A DNA stretch of 64,000 nt from Bisporella sp. PMI_857 (lineage: Eukaryota > Ascomycota > Leotiomycetes > Helotiales > Helotiaceae). Shown here piece by piece: positions 10,340 through 21,679 of this stretch. The translations under genes and the position numbers were made by a program. The notes beneath the pieces are model-generated. The model ran no database searches. It saw only the letters and a program-made list of their open reading frames with translations, and was not told where the DNA came from. Every line of letters begins with the position of its first letter. Within the stretch, counting starts at the first letter, position 1. The DNA lies in contig JAJSPD010000033.1 in assembly GCA_021307315.1 (NCBI GenBank), positions 310,001 through 374,000 of the forward strand, read 5' to 3'.

Positions 10340-11744
10340 ATGAAGCGTTTGGGACATAAGAAGTCACGCACTGGCTGTCAGCGATGCAAGCAAAGAAGAG
10401 TGAAGGTGCGTTGATCGCCTACAAAATTCCCATGTCTTCTCAAGCCTCCGCTCATACGAGGTATTCGGCTTGTAGTGTGACGAGGCGGTTCCCTGTGGCG
10501 CCTGTATGAGACATCAGGTCTCGTGCAGCCTACAGCCTAGAACCTCCATGTCTGGTCAGCAGGAGAGCACGTATGGCCCGGCCTTGGAGAATAATCACGG
10601 TTCTGGGCTTGAGAATACGGTGAGGGTTGACCCCGGGATCTTCCTGCTGCCTGTACTTAAGAGTCTACTCCAGGCCTCTCAAGAAGACAACGTAGCTTCA
10701 TCATGCGAACCTCCGAGCTCAGACGTTGCATCGGTTCGCACGCCAGGAGAGCAGAGCCTTGTTTTAAAGGACCCGGTCCCCTACTTCTCAAATTTCCTCC
10801 ATGGTATCCAGTACGGAAGGGTAGAGGAGTGGACTCTGGATCTTGAACTGCTGCACCACTATACTGTCGTTGCGTATCGAACGTTCACCTTCTGGGGTGA
10901 AGTGCATCATACTCTCCAGTACGATGTACCCCGAGAGGGCCTACAACACACCTTCCTTCTCCAGCAAGTCCTGGCTTTTGCAGGATTCCACCTCGCCTAT
11001 GTCCGAGCAAACCGGCGCCACTTCTACTCGCTCCACGCGTCCCAACACCAAGGCAGAGCCCTCTCAGGCATGCGAGCCGCATTAACTGGCGGAGTCACCG
11101 CGCGTAACTGCCATGCTTTGTACACTAGTTCGATATTTCTAATCATTTGTGCTTTCGCCACATTCCCGAACCGCGAAGTCCATAATAGCGCGATTTCTCC
11201 TCTGGACAGTCTAGTTGATATCTTCGCTCTCACTGACGGCATTTCTTTAATTCTCAAGGCCTCGGACCAATATCTTCGTGAGGGCCCCATCAAGGGCCTT
11301 TTCGCGGGGAAAACGGGATCCGTACCGATCTCAGCTCATCTGCAGATACTGGTCGATCGACTTCTTGCTCTAGAGCCACGGATATCCAGCCAGAGCCTGG
11401 ACCAAGACGAAGAAGATACTGTCATTATCAAGGAGGCCGCCGAGTCCTTAGTTAATTGCTTACTCAGCGTGCACGGAAATAATTCATTAGCCGCGTCCGT
11501 GGAGCTAAGGGCAGCTTTCCGCTGGGCATTACGGTTACCAACTAGATACCTTGATCTTACTCGGCGTCGGAATCCGATGGCCATGGTCGTTCTTGCGCAC
11601 TATTGTGTGGTATTGCACTACGCAGAGTCCACTTGTTGGTTTTTCGAGGGGTGGGCGCGAACGGTAGTGGATAACATCATGGGATACTTAGCAGGTTCAC
11701 CTTCACGAGAGTTTATACAGTGGCCACTGAGTGTCATGGGTTAG
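10340..11744 (+). CDS. Zn2Cys6 transcription factor, UPC2/ECM22-like
   Basis: Two exons, 10340-10405 and 10476-11744, with a 70-bp GT-AG intron placed inside the zinc cluster. Spliced protein 444 aa. Residues 13-39 form a canonical Zn2Cys6 binuclear cluster, CX2CX6CX5CX2CX6C, preceded by the basic MKRLGHKKSRTG. The segment DLELLHHYTVVAYRTFTFWGE (about 145 onward) is characteristic of the UPC2-like branch of fungal transcription factors. Expected role: nuclear DNA-binding activator of sterol-uptake, secondary-metabolism or similar genes; the target cannot be told from sequence. The start is chosen because it gives the complete cluster. Possible local regulator of the metabolic genes at 21-38 kb, but transposons lie between and this is only a suggestion. 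Confidence 0.87.
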
Positions 11745-13493
11745 TCAAAACTCAGCTTCTCTAACAAGGGAATTGTGAACTATGAGATCGTTGTAGTTAA
11801 CTAGTTATTCAGAGCTGATAGTGGCAGGTGCTGACGAAAGCTTATAATGGCAGCCAAGGTATTATACCCCATCTTCACCGCAATGCTCTATACAATTTAA
11901 TTCATGTTGAGTGCCTAGTCTCAAATGCTTATTTGGCCGACCGTTTCTTCCGAAGTGGTTCATTGGGAGCGGTAGTCTATTACCATGCGCATAACACGTG
12001 ACATGGGGGCCTAACTGACTCGAGAGTATCGTTAGTTTAAGTCTGATGTAGACGCATTTGGAGAAGGATCGCTAGGCGAGGCATAGGTCCGAAAAGAGCA
12101 AAGCTCAGCCCTCAGGTTTGACGAGATAACGGGACCGCAACGTCATTCTTTCTCGCTTGATATAAGAGACTTAAGCCAAAGCTTACTGGCCGTTGTATCA
12201 GCTCCAAATTACGCAGCCATATTGGCCGGGGACTTGAGGGAGTGCTCTTAAGTGAGAGGTGAGAAGCCTCGGTTAAAGAAAAGAGGAATATTAAGCCGAG
12301 TTAGACACTGCCTGGCTACGAGGATGAAGCGTATACAAACGTCCTCTCTGAGTTGCCCTATACCTGACGGTGAACACTGAGTTGGAGCAATTCTAGGCAG
12401 CGTTATTGTTAAAAAGTTATCTGGAGTAAGAGGCAAGAGCGCCTGATATTGATACTTCTCCATAACCTACTTAAATTACGGAGAGAGGTAACACTAAAGA
12501 CTAATAATCTCAAGCTCCGTTGGCGCAAGAGCTATATTCGCAGCTTCCACCTATCGACCATTGACACCAGGTCTAGAAACCCTGCTCTTGATTATAGGAA
12601 GGTGTCATCGGCAGGTTTACATAATGGCATGATGTCTCTCACCTCTGATGATGGTCAGGTATCAGGGGATGTCGGTAGATATACAAGAGACTACCGTAGA
12701 ACTGCGTCATTGATCTGCCGGTAACTCGTTTTAGTAGCCTTACCATGTTTTCGAGACTTTGCATGACTGAGCTCTCCCCTTAACTGAGACGTTAATTTTT
12801 ACAATCTGGGTGACAAGGCTAAATGGCTTGTGGGAATTAATGCATCGTTCGTCTCTTTATAAGAGTCTATCTCGGTCACAGCACTACGCGCTATCGATTC
12901 AGGGAGTTCACAAAGTAATGCAATGAACGATTGATTGATCTCTGAAGTTTTCTACATACAGGAAGCAAGCTCCTCTTATATGCAAGAGGAGTGCGTAAGT
13001 CATTACGAATAATGACGACTCAGCCCCTTAGGAGCCGCGTAAGGAGAGTATGTGGCAAACTATAGTTCCTGGTTCGACACGCGCTTTCCAGCAGAACCAC
13101 ACAGTTCTCCCTCTCTATCAACCCTGCCTCTCTCTGCTGAGTAGTCTTCCGTATCTCCACTTTCTTCACGGAACTTCTGGTGCCGTTCCGGTTGCCTCCC
13201 TCACCGACAGTGTGATGACAAACTAATCAAAGCTTTGGTTAATAATTATTTAATTAGGTCTACTGTAGCCCACAAGCGAGTTGGCAGCATATGTCATGGT
13301 TAGCACGTGGCTAATTCGCGTAGATTCCTTACATGGGTGCCAGCCTGCGGCCCACATGAAGCCTTCGAAATTCAGTATAAGGTATTGGAAGTTTAGAAAG
13401 ACATGTCAAAATCTGTTGATAAATGTAAGGTTACAGTAGTGGGCTACAGTAGTGAAATCTACAAAGTTTCAAATACGGCACGCCATATATAAG
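11745..13493. other. Intergenic, 1.7 kb
   Basis: Nothing recognised as coding. Two small hairpins lie next to each other at about 12969-13017 (CTCCTCTT...AAGAGGAG and GTCATTA...TAATGAC), without known function. The open frames at 12248-12463 and 12449-12724 have no family motif. Confidence 0.45.
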
Positions 13494-13678
13494 TGTAGGA
13501 AGTAGGGGTTTACGGACCCACATATGACCCACCAGGTCACGTGGTCCGCACAAACCCCATTTTGTAGAATCTAGAGTAGAACCTAATACAACAACAATTA
13601 CCATATCCATCAAGAGCAAGAGCACGGCCTATGAGCTGTGCCTTTTGCCCCGTGGAAGGTAAGGAGGGGATACCAACA
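13494..13678 (-). repeat. Solo LTR, family D copy 1 with perfect TSD
   Basis: 185 bp. On the minus strand TGTTGGTATC to CTACTTCCTACA, flanked by ATAAG (13489-13493 and 13679-13683). It is closely related to 49509-49703. The TGTTGGTA start is shared with the complete copia element at 16.4 kb, so a Ty1/copia origin is likely. Confidence 0.9.
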
Positions 13679-13805
13679 ATAAGCGAACCCGTGACAAAGG
13701 CTTAAGCGATTGGGATGAAAAGAAGGGTAAACTACGGAAAGAATAAATGGAGATAAACGGCCTATATAGAACAATGTTTTAGGAGAAGACAAAATTGCGC
13801 TAAAC

Positions 13806-15036
13806 TATACGTTTCCATTTAGTAACCGGGCCGTTATTCTCACTCGACCAAGTAGAAATACCAGCTTGCAACTTCCACAGCCGTAGTAAGCGGAAGGTCG
13901 GCCCAGAGGCAGTTTTCCCAGACGTATATATAGGAAATAACTCGATCTTTGAACTCCGAATCTGATAGTAGCCTTTGAGATAAGTTTGTTACGCCGAAGT
14001 TTCCAGCGAGCCAAGCAAAACCGTGTAAATGCAGCATTATTCGCGTGGTCGACTCGACTACACCAAAATGTAAAGTTACGGTACCAAAAATGCCGGGCTC
14101 TTTAGAAAGGGTCTTAAAGAAGCAGCTAAAAAAAGAAGTAACAATAACATGAAAATACTGAGCTACCAGACTCGGGTTCTTAATCGTAAGCTGTAGAAGT
14201 TTCGACTTCACACCCGGATTATCCAGGGATATTTCTTCGCCAGCAAGCTTAACTACAAAAATATTACCAATGTCTTTATGGCCTAGCGTAAGCCGAATCA
14301 GCGGAAGGCCAAACCGGCCGATTTTGCCGAATATCAGGTTCCTGAATTTCATTTTCTCCCCAAAGGAAACTTGCCGGATCAGGATCAAATCGTAGAGATA
14401 AAACATACAAGTATGATGTTGAGAGAACCTATCAACATTAGAATGATGCCTGTATAATGCTCCGGACTGAATACGTACAGTAATGATTGGTGAAGCATAG
14501 TATATTTTGCAAAAGCTTTCAGCGATACCTCTTCTGGACGGTGGCCACATGCATCACCTAGATGACCGCCAATGCCGAATGGAAACAGGGTCGGGAATAC
14601 CGCAGTAAAATAATCCGGGTCGGTAAAGGCATTAATCAGCGGTATTTCTTGCGTCGTCCTGTACGAAATATGTAGTAGGTGAGCGGTTCTGTTTAGTGTT
14701 TCTCCCTCGTTGTCGTGGCTGTCGGTGGCATGTTCTTCTGGGCGCTGTTTGAATCCTGCTCCTGGAGAATAGCCCGAAAGCTAGCGAGAGTAGCAGGAGC
14801 AGCGTGCAGCGTGCAGATCCTGACATGAAAGTCAGGGAAGAAAAAGACCGACTCAGAATACTACCGGGCTCAGCGTCTTTCACCTCTGCATCTAGTTCGT
14901 TCTCATATAGGCCATCATGCAACCATGTTGCATAACCTTCCCGCTCGCCCTCTACTGGAGTATCTGTAGAACCAGACTCCGGACCCAACGTAATAAAAAC
15001 GTCTCTGATCTCTCGAGGGATGTGGTTGTCCGCCAA
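13806..15036 (-). pseudogene. Helitron Rep/helicase protein, broken 5' fragment
   Basis: The minus strand encodes pieces of the fungal Helitron N-terminal region in several frames. The frame from 15036 begins ADNHIPREIRDVF. A second frame around 14640-14530 reads IPLINAFTDPDYF and continues into a GIGGHLGD block. The frame 14550-13840 carries NPSLVAQYFHVIVTSFF and GIFGTVTLHFGVVE...HLHGFAWL, the Helitron helicase-like (Rep-associated) block. Frameshifts separate the pieces. The Rep HUH motif and the helicase are absent because the copy stops near 13806. Helitron termini were not located. Confidence 0.72.
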
Positions 15037-15154
15037 GAATCCAAAACAGAATAGTCACTCGCCACTGATTTCTAAACAGGGTTATAAGCACAGAGCCATA
15101 GGAGCGCGTTTAAGACTTTTGCTTTATTAACCGGACAAAATCGCCGAAGGTTTT

Positions 15155-15797
15155 TGTAACAGAAAGAGGGCAGCAGGAGGGATTGCAGTATAACAGGTAA
15201 GAACACGTGACTAGTGATGTAGCTGCAACATTGATGTAATGATATCAGAAGTATGCTTGTAAGTCTAGCAGGAAAAACTCAAGCTTGCCCTTCTCCAAAA
15301 AGCTCTAGCTTTTCCTTATATCCCATAACAGTGCTTAACAGTGCTGTATCCTTGACTCACGAAGCCACCGAGCTCTAGACGTCGGTATCCCCGAGGAGCA
15401 TTCTATCAGTCGGAACCCACGATAGTCTAGACTATACGCTTTTATAGTCGCTGTAAGCTTTTGGCTGGCTGTCGGCTAACTGTAACAACTCAAGGCGAAC
15501 AGGGATCTCGATCTGTAGATCTCAGGAAAAGGAACTCAAAAGTGTGAACGACTATCAATTATTATAACGAAGAGAACAAGCTACAGACAGAAGAAGGGAA
15601 GGAAAGCAGTACTTTATATACAGGGAACTGGCCAGGGGCCAGTGTAAGCGAGCCCTGTGGTGTCAGGGGCCGAGCCCTAAAAGGCCGAGCCCCAAGGGGC
15701 TCTAAGCGAGATCGGGCCAGGGCCGTGACACTAGCTTTCGTTTTCTGATAGTTCGCTTACAGCCTGTAACCGTCCTTAACCGACCCTGGCTGTTACA
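15155..15797 (+). repeat. Solo LTR, family C copy 2, split by LTR B
   Basis: Begins TGTAACAGAAAGAGGGCAGC and ends in GACCCTGGCTGTTACA (15797). A second similar end, GGTTGTTACA, follows at 15819. The body matches 8449-8844 and 50170-50485 but is interrupted by the family B LTR at 15481-15730. No flanking duplication is visible, so the ends are less certain than in the other two copies. Confidence 0.72.
15481..15730 (+). repeat. Solo LTR, family B copy 2, nested in LTR C
   Basis: 250 bp, TGTAACAACTCAAGGCG to GGGCCGTGACA. Flanks CTAAC and CTAGC differ at one base, a probable aged 5-bp duplication. It contains a TTTATATA box and GGGGCCGAGCCC repeats, in the same order as the copies at 6324-6565 (inverted) and 49716-49950. 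Confidence 0.8.
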
Positions 15798-15882
15798 CTA
15801 ACCGACCTTGGTTGTTACAAAAGCTGAGTGCTAGATCCCGTTGCAGTTCTTGCGCTTCCGACATGAGCTCAACTACAATAAT

Positions 15883-16089
15883 TGTTTGTATCACTGTGTG
15901 AGTGATATTTCTTGGTTGATAACTTGCAATTGCTCAAGTCGGTTACCCACGGGGCACGTAGCACCGCGATCTCTGCGCAGTGCTAGTATGCTCGTTGTAG
16001 GTGGTTGACTTGTTCTTGATTCAGCTATAATATATCCATGTGGTCCGTGCGTCGCGGGCAATTCACGTGACTTTGGCTGCTTACCAACA
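15883..16089 (-). repeat. Solo LTR, family E copy 1
   Basis: On the minus strand TGTTGGTAAGC to GATACAAACA, 207 bp. It resembles 23569-23806 on the plus strand over the shared core AAGTCAACCACCT and GTGCTACGTGCCCCGTGGG. No matching flanks. A minus-strand open frame just beyond it (16081-16338) has no motif. Confidence 0.7.
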
Positions 16090-16373
16090 TTTAGAAATAT
16101 ATAAACTTTCTTCAGGGGGTTTGGCTGGCGCTTGGCTGCCAGATTTACTAATGCGGTTGTCTATCTCTTTAACGAAAAAGTGAATTTCCGAAGCCAGGGC
16201 GCCACTCGTGCAAATCCGAAGTTTTCCCGTCGACAATTCCGTATAACACCTCGCTATCCTACATACTAGTCTGGCTCTAGCTTCGGTGCCATGTACCGGG
16301 GCGATTCTTAGTCGGAACGGCCAGCTAGCAATATCCAAATGCGGTAAGCTAGCAGAGTCCAGCGCAGTTTATC

Positions 16374-16499
16374 TGTTGGTACTAAGGCACTAGTGAGATC
16401 ACATGACTCACCGAGCGTATGACTAGCTAGCGCTTAGATAGAGAATAAGAACAACGACGTCTATCAACACAAAGTATTGCAATACCGTTTGAACCGACA
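16374..16499 (+). repeat. Left LTR of the copia element
   Basis: 126 bp, TGTTGGTACTAAGG to TTTGAACCGACA; identical to 21475-21600 by direct reading. Confidence 0.95.
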
Positions 16500-16752
16500 C
16501 TGATCAGTTAGGTCAATTACGAAGACTCTTTCGCCGTTGGCCATTGAGTATCACCTGTGAAGACTCTACACCTAAGTAGCGCCGCGTGCCGCGTGAAGGT
16601 ATAGCGTAAACACGACCTATCACCGTACGCTGTGAGAAGTCAACGTCTGACTCCACAGGTTCAGACAACAAAAACACGTCAATTTACGCGTCAGTTTCCT
16701 TTCAAAGACGCACAAACCCTTTGCAAACTCTCCAAAACCCTCTACAGACGCA

Positions 16753-19700
16753 ATGGCAAGCTCAGTTGAAGTAGAACTCGGACAAGAGGAAAGAGACGAA
16801 AAAGCCAACATTTGGTCAGCGGACAAAGTAGCAACGGCTACAACAAACGATATAATCGGCTATATCACCGACAAGATTAATAACTACAGCGAACAAGAAC
16901 TCCAAAGCATCGACCTTTTCGAATACTAGAAAGCCGACTTCGAAAACTTTACTTCGGCAACTTACAAAAAGACCACAACAAAGACAAAACTGCTGAAAGA
17001 CTATTTGCTCGACAATGGCGTATAGATTCCGAAAAACAGACGACCTATTGCGGACAACCTTATAGCTAGCATGAAGGAATGGACAGCTTGGCCAGCAGGT
17101 GCTTCTGATTCCGAATATCAGCGACTACAGTTTGCCAATAACAAGAACGAGCAAAACGACAGACAACGGACGCTTCGGCTGAAAAATCAAGGACTTAATC
17201 TGATTAGGCTCACGAAACTATACACAGAAAAGAAGAAGTACGGCGGAAATGGCGACAGTTTCGACTACAAATACGGCATTTTTGTCGATTTATGTGAGAA
17301 AGCAGAGCTCCCAATAAACGGCCATTTCAAAGCTTTTTCAATCATGCTACGAGGGGCCGCGCTGAAGCACTACTACACAACTTGCAAAACAGACCCAAGG
17401 ATAACACAGCTAGCAGACCTCTGCAACAGCGTACGAAACACATTTGAAGGGGCTGAGTACAAAAGAAGCATACTGACAAAGTGGAACGCGCTATCACTAC
17501 GCCAAATAATCAGCAAGAACACCGACAAAAACACCGAAACTTGCTTACAGCTACTGGTCGAAAAGCTACGCACAACACAAATGAACCTCGATACTAATCT
17601 CCAAAGCGACTCCTTTCTACAGAACAAGCTTCTTATAGCCTGCCAAGATCACCCGGCATGCTCGATCGCCTGCTCGATCTTTGCACTTACATCAACTGGA
17701 CTTATCAACAACTTACGAACAAGCATCGTGACGTACGAAAGCGTCAACAAGAAGCAAAGCCAAACCCAGTATCTGCAGGACAACGACGAGACTAAGCAAT
17801 ACTTCACAGATCGTCGATACTATTCAAACCACCAGCAAAATCGTTATTCCCAGCAACGCCAAAGCCGGTACAATCGACCAACTAAAAGCCAATTCGGACA
17901 ACCGCAACACAACCGCACAAGCTACAGCAGTCAACCACAGCAAAGTCAACCACGGCAAAAAGGGTGTTTTATCTGCAAGAAAGAGAATTACTGGTTTACT
18001 CGACACACTCAAGAAGAACGCGACGAAGCCAGAGCCAAATACAGGGCTACGTTTGCCAAGAAAATTGACCGACGATTTGACCAATATTTAGCAGAAAACG
18101 AAAAAAAGAAAAACGAAGCACACAACGAGCTGATTGATTTTACGGAAGAATTCGAAGCTTTAATAGTTGAAGTAGAAAGAACCAATACAACAAAAAAGTC
18201 GAGTGTGTTCATGACAGAAGCAGGACACTTAATTGAGCAAGCACAAGCTACTAATATTGTTCGAAAGCTATCGGATAAAACAACAACACACGCTTTGCTC
18301 AAAAACAGTGATTTGCACAACGAGTACTTTGTTACAGACCGATATAGCCCAGACGAATTCCACGGCATTATAATTGATACAGGAGCGGCTAGAAAGTCTA
18401 CAGCTGGCTACAATCAATACATTGCGTACGAGAAACTTTTCGGAAGAACTCCAATTGATACCAACAAAAAAGAGCCAGTAAAAGCTACGTTCGGCATCGG
18501 CTCGACAACTTCTATTGGCAGGATCACAATACTAACACCGATCGGCCAATGCGAATTTTACATCGTTAATGCTAATACACCTTTTCTACTAGGCCTTGCT
18601 GACATAGATGCAAAGAAAATTACGCCTGATAACATCCGGAACAAGCTGACTGATAAAAGCGGAACATCAGTATTTATTGTACGACGATTTGGTTACTCGT
18701 TCTTAATGTGGAGACCGATAATATCAACCAATTGCTATCTTACAGAAACTGAGTTACGGACGCTTCACAGGCGATTTGGTCACCCGTCAGCAATACGCTT
18801 AGCTAACGTGCTCGAACGCGCCGGCCACAGCGACGTACGGCACCGCCAGATCCTTGATTATATTACTAAATATTGCACAAGATGTCAGAAATTTAGCGAA
18901 GCACTACTACGGTTCAAGTTTACTCTCCGAAACGACAGTATTGACTTTAATCACTTTGTCTATACTAATATTATGTATATCGATAGTTCTCCACTGTTGC
19001 ACGTCGTCGACGAAGCTACACGATTTCAAGCTGCACGATAGCTACAAAACATAACAGCTCAACATGTCTGGAACACTTTACGTACATACTGGATCGACAG
19101 CTATTTAAGCCCACTTAACGTTATTGTCTACGACGCTAGTACAAATTTTGCATCCCAAGAATTCCAACAATCAGCAAAATCCTTATTTATTCGTACAAAA
19201 AAGGTCCTTGTTAAAGCAGCGGCATCAATGAGCATAGTCGAAAAATACCATAAACCACTGCGACGCGCTTACTAGGTAATCAAAAACGAAATCGAAAGCA
19301 TTGACAAAGTAACAGCACTCCAAATGGCTGTAAAAGCTATCAATAACACAGCAGGCTATGACGGCATTGTTTCAACGCTTTTGGTTTTCGGAGCTTTTCC
19401 GCGAATAACGCATTTAGATCCTTCTGCACCATCAATTGCACAGCGAGCTACTGCAATCAAGAAAGCAATGGCTGAAATTGCAAAGCTACGAACGCAAAAG
19501 CAAGTCACAGATGCGCTACGAACCCGGAATGGACCATTAACAGATAATATCTATACAATCCCACTCGGCTCAGATGTTCTAGTATAGCGAGTTCATGAGA
19601 AAAGCTGGAATGGGCCATACAAGTTGCTTGCCATCGAAAGAGAAACGGCGACTATTGAGCTTCCGCACGGGCCAACATCGTTTCGTACAACAAACGTCAA

Positions 19701-21357
19701 GCGATATACTGCAAACGGTACTACAAACCAGGCTCAACCTGAACAGCAAGAAAATAGCCAAACTAACCGCCGATCAACACGCACACGCCGATTGCCAGCC
19801 AGGTACAGAGCTGATATCATGATTACAGATACACAGCCAAAGCCGCAACCTGACTTCACGAGCTCAAGGCAGAAAAAACTAAACGGCCTGATCAAAAGAA
19901 GAGTATTTGAGTTCATCAGAAAAACAGATGCACCGGACAACGCACGCATCTTCAATAGCCGATTCGTCGACCATGTCAAGCTTGAAAGCACCCCAAAAGC
20001 ATACGAGAAGTCACGCTTAGTTGTGCAAGCATACAAGGACGACGGCAAGAAAGCAGTACTAACCCAATCACTAACAATTCAACGCGTGAGCCAACGACTT
20101 ATTCTTTGCTTAGCGCTATATGCCGACCTTGACATACATGTACGTGATATTACACAAGCATACACACAATCAAAATCACAGCTTGCACGAGACTTTTATG
20201 TCAAGCTCCCTTAAAAGCTAAATCTGCCGGAAGGAATGCTACTTAAAGTTTTACTCCTGCTGTACGGAGTCTCTGAAGCAGGAACTTACTGGTTCCATAC
20301 GTACCACAATCATTATGTCGACAATTTGAAGCTACAGCAATCATTATACGACGCATGTTTCTTGTTTACAGCTATCAGTAGCAATACGAGCCGCATAACG
20401 GACATTGCAGCCGTAGGACTACAAACCGATAACACTCTAATAGCATGCAACACGAGTTTCAAGAAAAAAAAGTCAGACGAACTCAAGAAAGCAAGTTTCT
20501 TCGCAAAGCCAACTCAGCAACTAACGACAAACAACAATTTTACTTTTAACGGCGCTCAAATAAAAAAGCTAACGAACAACACGCTGACTGTTTCGCAACA
20601 TAATCAAGCCAAGAAAATCGAATTGCTCAACACGCACGACATTAGCGGAGAAAAATACGTCTCACAGCGCGCTAAAGAAGCTTACATATCATCAGTATGC
20701 CAGCCACAAGTTGCTTTCGGCTTATCACACGCTGCACAAACTACCAACCCTCAGAAGGATGATGTCGACAAGCTGAACAGGTGCCTAAAGTGGCAAATCG
20801 AGAACAAAGACAAAGGATTGACATTTGTGAAGCTTACGGGCCAACTACGACTTATTACTTTTACAGACGCATCGTTTGCCAACAACAAGGACCATTCCTC
20901 TCAAATCGGCTACGTGATAGTACTTGCGGACAACAGCAACAATTGCAATATCGTTCATTGGTCAAGCGTTAAGTGCAAACGCGTTACAAGAAGCGTTATA
21001 GCTTCAGAGCTATACGCAATGGCCCACGGTTTTGATACTACTTGCGCACTCAAGGATACTCTCGATAAAATCACCCAACGCCAGACACCAATCGTCATTT
21101 GTATCGACTCATTCTCACTCTACGAATGCCTAGTGAAGCTAGGTACAACTTACGAAAAGCGCTTAATGATCGACATTATGGCAATTAGACAATCGTACGA
21201 ACGGCGAGAGATCGCTGAAATCATCTGGATTGCCGGAGACTCGAACCCCGCTGATTCAATGACCAAACACGCTAGCAACACAGCTCTTGCGCGTATCATT
21301 GAAACAAATAAGGTTGATATACAGGCTGCAGCATGGGTAGAGCGAGAAAGAGGGTAG
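16753..21357 (+). pseudogene. Copia Gag-Pol polyprotein with six in-frame stops and no frameshift
   Basis: One frame runs from ATG 16753 to TAG 21355, about 1,535 codons. It is interrupted only by TAG at 16927, 17023, 19039, 19273 and 19585 and TAA at 20212. Order: Gag; degenerate zinc knuckle CFICKKENYW (about 17965, third Cys replaced by Tyr); protease IIIDTGAA (18370); GAG-pre-integrase with HRRFGHPS and CTRCQKF; integrase, where the first acidic position reads TNIMYI instead of the usual D, with later VYDAST and SIVEKYH; RT with RDITQAY and the catalytic box QTDN in place of TDD; RNase H with TDASF and ASELYA. At 19039 and 19585 the missing residue is Trp by family comparison, so TGG to TAG is likely. 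Catalytically dead as read. Confidence 0.9.
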
Positions 21358-21474
21358 AGCGGGGAAGAGATATCAACGCAATCACGTACTGATAAGATGT
21401 TTTGCTTTGTTTTTGCTTCATTTCCTTTATTATATCTTATTTCCTTTACTGTACCGTTAAAGAAAGACTGCCAG

Positions 21475-21600
21475 TGTTGGTACTAAGGCACTAGTGAGAT
21501 CACATGACTCACCGAGCGTATGACTAGCTAGCGCTTAGATAGAGAATAAGAACAACGACGTCTATCAACACAAAGTATTGCAATACCGTTTGAACCGACA
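21475..21600 (+). repeat. Right LTR of the copia element
   Basis: 126 bp, identical to the left LTR. It ends at the TTATC duplication, directly upstream of the tannase-like gene, and may contribute promoter or enhancer sequence to it (inference). Confidence 0.95.
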
Positions 21601-21679
21601 TTATCCAAGCGAATTCTCTTGATATAAATTCTTCGTGAATCCCATGGCATATGGAACAGGACACCAAAGCTTTAACACC

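Larger units (their letters stand above)
16374..21600 (+). mobile_element. Complete Ty1/copia LTR retrotransposon, 5,227 bp
   Basis: Flanked by the 5-bp duplication TTATC (16369-16373 and 21601-21605). The two 126-bp LTRs are identical base for base, which normally means recent insertion. Between them lies one reading frame for Gag-Pol in copia order (protease, integrase, RT, RNase H) but with six internal stops. Purine-rich runs near 21339-21371 and 21460-21467 are candidate polypurine tracts; no primer-binding site was recognised. The right LTR ends 79 bp before the likely start codon of the tannase-like gene. Confidence 0.95.

Noticed and set aside
16081..16338. 85-codon minus-strand frame next to LTR E
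   Set aside because: No motif; it lies in flanking sequence between two LTR elements.
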